From positions 1 through 34,080 of the forward strand of contig JABFWM010000098.1 of the NCBI GenBank assembly GCA_013362195.1: DNA of 34,080 bases, in the 5' to 3' direction. Below are positions 30,302 to 34,080 of this stretch, in pieces; position 1 is the first letter of the stretch; each line of letters begins with the position of its first letter. Both the position numbers and the translations under genes were made by a program. This DNA is from Acidobacteriota bacterium (GTDB lineage: Bacteria > Acidobacteriota > Vicinamibacteria > Vicinamibacterales > 2-12-FULL-66-21). Below the pieces are notes generated by a model that was given only the letters and a program-made list of their open reading frames with translations, was not told the origin of the DNA and ran no database searches.

Positions 30302-31301
30302 GCAGCGCGTAGGCGGTCTGGGTCAGGCTGCCGCCCAGCTGCGTGATCGCGATCTCGCCGAGGAGATCGGTCTGCAGGATCAGCGCGTTCGCCATCCCGC
30401 GCAGCCCCGCCAGCATGTCACTCTCGGGCAGTTCGACGGGGCGCACCGACGTCAGGACACCGGTCGGCGTGCGCGCCGCCGACGCGACCAGCCGCACCCG
30501 CGCGCCGCGGCCCTTGGCGGCCATGGCGAGCCGCGCGGTGGCCTGGCCGATCCCTTCGCGGTCGACCCCGAGCGGGGTGATTTGCGCGCGCATCAGCACG
30601 TTTGCCAGCGCCGCCGCCTTGGCCGCGGCGTCCCACCCGTCGACGTCGAGCGACGGATCCGATTCCGCGATCCCCTCCGCCTGCATCCGCGCGAGCGCCG
30701 TGTCGAAGCTCTCGCCGTCCTCGATCGCGCTGAGGATGTGGTTCGTCGTGCTGTTGATGACGCCGCGAAACCCGAAGATGTCGACCGCCGGCAGGGTTTC
30801 GCGAACCAGATTGAACACCGGCACGCCGTCCATCACCGCGCCTTCGAACAGAAACGACACGCCGCGGTCGGCGGCCAGGGCGCTCAGTTCCTCGTAGGCG
30901 AAGGCGGCGGGACCCTTGTTCGCCGTCACGACATGGCAGCCCGCCTGCAGCGCCGCGCGCACGTGATCGATCGCCGGCTGCCCCGCGCCGATGTCGAGCG
31001 TGGTCGTCTCGACGAGCACGCGGAGCGAACCGTCGCTCCGGGCGAGATGCCGAATGACCTCGAAGCTGTCGTGCGCCGGCACCGCGCCGTTCACCTGGAG
31101 GTCCCCGTTCTCCCGCTGCGCCGCCGCGATGGCATCGAGGCCATGCCCGGCGACGACGCAGCCGTGGCGCGCGGTCGCGATGCCCACGATCCGGCAGTCG
31201 AGGTCGTAATCGAGAGAGAGCCAGTCCCGCCGCTCTTCCAGCAGCGTCGCGAAGCGTCGGCCGACGTGGCCGAATCCGACCAGCGCGAGATCAGCGCGCA
31301 T
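30228..31301 (-). CDS. hom: Homoserine dehydrogenase, short form without ACT domain
   Basis: A 357-residue NAD(P)-dependent enzyme that reduces aspartate semialdehyde to homoserine on the way to threonine and methionine. The nucleotide loop is LVGFGHVGRRF, the catalytic lysine lies in VVTANKGP, and the substrate region shows GVINSTTNHIL and AESDPSLDVDGWDAAAK. It ends with the family's TQTAYALLSDLV; the ACT regulatory domain of longer forms is absent. The last 15 or so residues (RHRRAPSGAAPGRSR) form an unusual tail. It overlaps the convergent glutaredoxin-like gene by 74 bases. At its start it overlaps the aminotransferase stop by 11 bases, so these two are coupled. Confidence 0.9.
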   Translation of the reverse strand: MRADLALVGFGHVGRRFATLLEERRDWLSLDYDLDCRIVGIATARHGCVVAGHGLDAIAAAQRENGDLQVNGAVPAHDSFEVIRHLARSDGSLRVLVETTTLDIGAGQPAIDHVRAALQAGCHVVTANKGPAAFAYEELSALAADRGVSFLFEGAVMDGVPVFNLVRETLPAVDIFGFRGVINSTTNHILSAIEDGESFDTALARMQAEGIAESDPSLDVDGWDAAAKAAALANVLMRAQITPLGVDREGIGQATARLAMAAKGRGARVRLVASAARTPTGVLTSVRPVELPESDMLAGLRGMANALILQTDLLGEIAITQLGGSLTQTAYALLSDLVTVGRRHRRAPSGAAPGRSR

Positions 31302-32430
31302 TCATCATGACGCTGTCGAGGAATGCGCCGGTCACCTCGAGTGCCCGCGACAGGTAGGTCGGTTCGGATCCAAACCCGATGCGCACGTAGCCGTCCATCT
31401 CGAAATGATCGCCGGGCACGATGAGCACACCGGCTTCATCGCGGAGCCTCGTCGTCAGCGTCGTCGAAGAGATCGGATGCGGGTACTTGATGAAGGCGAT
31501 CGCCCCGGCTTCGGGCGGAACGTGCGTCAAGCCGTCGCGCTGATCGATCCATCGCTTCAGGACCGGGTAGTTCGCGCGGATGATGCCGCGGGTCCGCGCG
31601 AGCAGGGTGGCGCGGCGCGACGGCTGCAGCGCCATGCCCGCGAGGCAGTCGTTGATCGCGCCCGGCGCGATGGTGGTGTAGTCGTGAATGCCCCACAGAT
31701 CCGCGATGAGATCCGGCGGTCCGACGACCCATCCGATGCGCAGGCCGGGCAGTCCATAGGCCTTCGACAAGCCGCTGGTCACGACCGCGCGCTCGTAGCG
31801 GCCCCACACGCTCGGGGTCTCGTCCGCCTCGCGTTCGGCGCCGCGATAGATTTCGTCGCTCACCACCCACGCGCCGGCGGTCGCGGCAATCCGGCAGACC
31901 TCGTCGAGCACCGCCGCGTCGAGCCTGGCGCCGGTGGGGTTGTTCGGATTGCACAGAAGGATCGCGCGGGTCCGGCGCGACACCATCCCGCGGAGCGCCT
32001 CGAGGTCGCCAATCCAGCGGATCGAGGAGCCGTCACGCTGTTGCCGGAGCGGCCACTCGCGCACGTTTGCGCCGAGCGCGCGCGCCACTCCCCGCGCCTG
32101 CAGGTAGTTCGGCGTCATGAACACGATCTCGTCCCCGGCCTGGACGAGCCGCGTCAGCAGCACGAAATTGGCTTCCGAGCCGCCGTTCGTGACTTCGACG
32201 TGATCGACGCCGGCGCCTGGATACATCGCCGCGACGAGCGAGCGCAGCTCGATGGTGCCGTTGGTCTGCGGATACCCGAGCTCCCGCTCGAACATCGCCA
32301 CCTGCAGTTCGGGCGTGTCGACCAGATCGGCGACGCGCAGCGGATGGACCCCGCTTTCCGACAGGTTCCACGCGACGCGGTGCTCCCAGATCGACTGGTA
32401 GCGCTCGAGCGCAAACGGTTCGAGCTTCAT
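31291..32430 (-). CDS. Class I/II PLP-dependent aminotransferase
   Basis: A 379-residue fold-type I aminotransferase. The PLP lysine lies in SGLSKAYGLPGLRIGW; cofactor contacts appear as NPNNPTG, VVSDEIY (Asp to the pyridine nitrogen) and EVTNGGSEANF; the carboxylate-binding Arg is in YVRIGFG. It is cytoplasmic and of normal length. The substrate is unclear; coupling to homoserine dehydrogenase, with an 11-base overlap, suggests amino acid synthesis in the aspartate family. TACACT is six bases before the ATG on the minus strand, a near-leaderless layout. No defects are seen. Confidence 0.88.
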   Translation of the reverse strand: MKLEPFALERYQSIWEHRVAWNLSESGVHPLRVADLVDTPELQVAMFERELGYPQTNGTIELRSLVAAMYPGAGVDHVEVTNGGSEANFVLLTRLVQAGDEIVFMTPNYLQARGVARALGANVREWPLRQQRDGSSIRWIGDLEALRGMVSRRTRAILLCNPNNPTGARLDAAVLDEVCRIAATAGAWVVSDEIYRGAEREADETPSVWGRYERAVVTSGLSKAYGLPGLRIGWVVGPPDLIADLWGIHDYTTIAPGAINDCLAGMALQPSRRATLLARTRGIIRANYPVLKRWIDQRDGLTHVPPEAGAIAFIKYPHPISSTTLTTRLRDEAGVLIVPGDHFEMDGYVRIGFGSEPTYLSRALEVTGAFLDSVMMNAR

Positions 32431-32436
32431 GCTGGC

Positions 32437-32442
32437 AGTGTA
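32437..32442 (-). promoter_or_regulatory. Candidate -10 for the aminotransferase / homoserine dehydrogenase pair
   Basis: TACACT on the minus strand is followed by six bases and the ATG at 32430. No ribosome site precedes the ATG, which fits a leaderless or near-leaderless message. The same hexamer and spacing occur before the FNR-type gene. Confidence 0.4.
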
Positions 32443-32480
32443 GTCGAAATCCCCGCATGCGCTATCCTTTGGATGACTTG

Positions 32481-33278
32481 ATGTCGACCGATCTCCTGCC
32501 GGAAATGGCGTTGATTCCGGGCGGCGAGTTCCTGATGGGCTCTGAAGATGCGGAAGGAGACGAGCGGCCGGTGCACCGCGTGCACCTCGACGACTTCCTC
32601 ATCGCGGTGCAGCCTGTCACGAACGCCGAGTACGCACGCTTCGTGCGCGACACGGGGCATCGTCCGCCAGCGGTGTACGAACTCCCGCTCGTCGTCACTG
32701 CCGGCGGCGCCGAACGCGAGAACGCGTTCCGCCAGACCGGGGCGGCGTACGTGTGGGACGACGTGTCGCCGCCCGACGGACGCGCCGACCATCCGGTCAC
32801 GCTCGTCCGCTATGACGACGCGGTGGCGTATTGCGCGTGGCTCTCGGCATCGACCGGGCGCCTCTGTCGTTTGCCGACCGAAGCAGAGTGGGAGAAGGCC
32901 TCGCGCGGCGGCGTGGAGTCTAAACGGTATCCATGGGGCGATCGCCTCGACCGCAACCTGTCGAACTTCCTCGCCGATCCGGCGCTGAAGGCAAGCCACG
33001 GCACCACGCCGTGCCGCCTCTATCCGCCGAACCCGTACGGCCTGTTCGACATGGCCGGCAACGTCTGGGAGTGGGTCCACGATTGGTACGATCCGGCGTA
33101 TTACGCCACCTCTCCCACCCGCAATCCGAGCGGACCGTCGTCAGGTCACCTGCGCGTCCTGCGCGGCGGGGGCTGGCTCGTCGCCGACGTCCGGATGCTC
33201 TCGTGCAGCCACCGGCACAAGGTGCCGCCCGACACGTACTCGTACGCGATTGGCTTCAGGATCGCGTGCACGCCCTGA
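32481..33278 (+). CDS. SUMF1 / formylglycine-generating-enzyme-like domain protein
   Basis: A 265-residue protein made of one SUMF1 (FGE-sulfatase) domain: MALIPGGEFLMGSED, the RPVHRVHLDDFLIAVQPVTNAEYARFV start, LPTEAEWEKASRGG, YGLFDMAGNVWEWVHDWY and RVLRGGGWL, ending SYAIGFRIA. True formylglycine-generating enzymes use two cysteines near the C-terminus; here that region reads LSCSHRHKV with a single Cys, so sulfatase activation is doubtful. Related domains also serve in other oxidases and in non-enzymatic roles. No signal peptide is seen. The ATG at 32481 is preferred, since TATCCT at 32463-32468 could be a -10 element; the ATG at 32457 would add eight residues. A SIMPL-domain gene follows. 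Confidence 0.85.
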   Translation: MSTDLLPEMALIPGGEFLMGSEDAEGDERPVHRVHLDDFLIAVQPVTNAEYARFVRDTGHRPPAVYELPLVVTAGGAERENAFRQTGAAYVWDDVSPPDGRADHPVTLVRYDDAVAYCAWLSASTGRLCRLPTEAEWEKASRGGVESKRYPWGDRLDRNLSNFLADPALKASHGTTPCRLYPPNPYGLFDMAGNVWEWVHDWYDPAYYATSPTRNPSGPSSGHLRVLRGGGWLVADVRMLSCSHRHKVPPDTYSYAIGFRIACTP

Positions 33279-33283
33279 CGAAA

Positions 33284-33288
33284 GGAGG
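33284..33288 (+). promoter_or_regulatory. Strong ribosome binding site fixing the SIMPL gene start
   Basis: GGAGG within AAAGGAGG lies six bases before the ATG at 33295, one of the clearest Shine-Dalgarno sites in the window. It rules out upstream starts in the same frame. Confidence 0.7.
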
Positions 33289-33294
33289 CTTCGC

Positions 33295-34023
33295 ATGGCT
33301 CGCGTCGCCGTGTCCGTGCTCCTGATGGCGGTGGCCGCAGCGCCGCTTCGCGCGCAGCAGCCGCTCACGCCGCCGCCGGTGCAGCAGCGCACCGACGACT
33401 CCGTCGTGGTGAGCACGGGGGAGGGCGTGGTGCGCCGTGCGCCGGATCGCGCGTGGGTCATGCTTGCCGCCGAAAGCCGCGCGCGGACACCGCAGGACGC
33501 CCAGCGCCAGAACGCCGAGGCCATGGAGGCCGTCACGAACCGCCTCAAATCCGCCGGCGTCGCCGCCGACGCGATCCAGACGACGATGTTCGACCTGCAG
33601 CCGGAGTTCGATTACGCCAACGGGAAGCAGACGCTGCGCGGATACGTCGCGCGCAACCAGCTGCAGGTGCGCGTCGATGCGTTGCCGAGGCTGGGCGAGA
33701 TCATCGCGTCGGCGGTGGGCAGCGGCGCGACGAACGTCAGCGGCGTCCGGTTCGATCTGAAGGACCGCGAGGCCGCGGAGCGGGAGGCGCTGCGGCTGGC
33801 CGTCGCCGACGCGCGGAGCCGCGCCGAAGCGGCCGCCCGCGGCGCGAACATGAGCGTCGATCGTGTGGTCCGGATCGAAGAACAGCGCGAATTCGTCCCG
33901 CCGCCGCGTCCGATGATGACCGCCATGCGTGCGGACGTGGCCGATCGCGCGGTGGCCGTGCCGATCGAGGCGGGCGAGATCGACATCCGCATCCACGTGT
34001 CGATGACGTCCGCGATCAAGTAG
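33295..34023 (+). CDS. SIMPL-domain (DUF541) secreted protein
   Basis: A 242-residue protein with a signal peptide (VAVSVLLMAVAAAPLRAQ) and one SIMPL domain: VVVSTGEGVVRRAPDRAWVML, QNAEAMEAVTNRLKSAGVAADAIQT, DYANGKQTLRGYVARNQLQVRV, VSGVRFDLKDREAAEREALRLAVADARSRAEA, and a final strand IDIRIHVSM. DUF541 proteins are periplasmic or outer-membrane associated, form oligomers in some species, and are linked to stress; the biochemical role is unsettled. Shine-Dalgarno AAAGGAGG supports the ATG at 33295. It lies 16 bases after the SUMF1 gene, so they are likely one operon. A heptamer repeat starts in its stop codon. Confidence 0.9.
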   Translation: MARVAVSVLLMAVAAAPLRAQQPLTPPPVQQRTDDSVVVSTGEGVVRRAPDRAWVMLAAESRARTPQDAQRQNAEAMEAVTNRLKSAGVAADAIQTTMFDLQPEFDYANGKQTLRGYVARNQLQVRVDALPRLGEIIASAVGSGATNVSGVRFDLKDREAAEREALRLAVADARSRAEAAARGANMSVDRVVRIEEQREFVPPPRPMMTAMRADVADRAVAVPIEAGEIDIRIHVSMTSAIK

Positions 34024-34080
34024 GGCTCAGGGCTCAGGGCTCAGGGCTCAGGGCTCAGGGCTCAGGGCTCAGGGCTCAGG
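34023..34080 (+). repeat. GGGCTCA heptamer tandem repeat, runs off the window
   Basis: GGGCTCA repeats without error for 58 bases, about 8.3 units, beginning with the G of the TAG stop. The array continues beyond the window end, so its full length is unknown. A 7-base unit would shift frame if translated; it lies in a spacer. Confidence 0.95.

Noticed and set aside
34023-34080. CRISPR array
   Set aside because: Units are 7 bases with no spacers; it is a simple tandem repeat.

Overview
The window is GC-rich bacterial DNA (roughly two thirds G+C by eye), densely packed with genes on both strands. ATGA-type start/stop overlaps are frequent, and TANNNT hexamers often lie only 6-9 bases before start codons. 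Gene content points to a soil-type Acidobacteriota, probably of the Vicinamibacteria kind: many secreted LolA-like, SIMPL and DUF4097 proteins, an S8 protease with WG repeats, a PilT-like ATPase with a very long linker, and a deoxyhypusine-synthase-like protein. This placement is an inference from content; there is no rRNA or other marker gene in the window.

Layout. 1-4786 (+): the end of a 5-oxoprolinase subunit A (pxpA) gene coupled to an MFS transporter, a lipoprotein with a small partner, then a LolA-like secreted protein coupled to an S41 peptidase. 4891-6848 (+): a basic Gly/Arg-tailed protein, a repeat-rich spacer, FabI and a BON-domain lipoprotein. 14188-6872 (-): a leftward block of a membrane-anchored PH-like protein, a sigma-54 activator, an S8 protease with a WG-repeat tail, a membrane HD-GYP/GAF/GGDEF protein and an FNR-type oxidoreductase. 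14378-18915 (+): a tight run of five genes: deoxyhypusine-synthase-like enzyme, DUF5615 PIN-like protein, degenerate ROK protein, NagA and a DUF4097 lipoprotein. 18966-20129: divergent queC and queD (7-deazaguanine synthesis).

20258-24425 is the most system-like locus. A DtxR/MntR-type regulator fused in frame to an exported barrel-like domain is transcribed away from a two-domain multicopper oxidase, a ZIP metal transporter with an extra N-terminal domain, and a membrane-anchored cupredoxin. A 22-bp inverted repeat sits between the divergent starts. I read it as a metal-regulated system coupling oxidation to transport, probably for Mn or Fe. It runs directly into ubiE/menG.

25425-28756 (+): a divergent PilT-like ATPase and a small partner. 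28838-32430: a CaiB/BaiF CoA-transferase (-) diverging, by only 12 bases, from a short glutaredoxin-like gene (+). That gene has an in-frame TGA at the first redox-cysteine position, followed by a SECIS-like hairpin, so it is a candidate selenoprotein. Its 3' end overlaps a homoserine dehydrogenase (-) that is coupled to an aminotransferase (-). 32481-34023 (+): a SUMF1-domain protein and a SIMPL-domain protein. The window ends inside a GGGCTCA heptamer tandem array.

The best leads are the candidate Sec-glutaredoxin, the regulator-barrel fusion with its oxidase/ZIP/cupredoxin operon, and the ROK protein that appears to have lost its catalytic residues.
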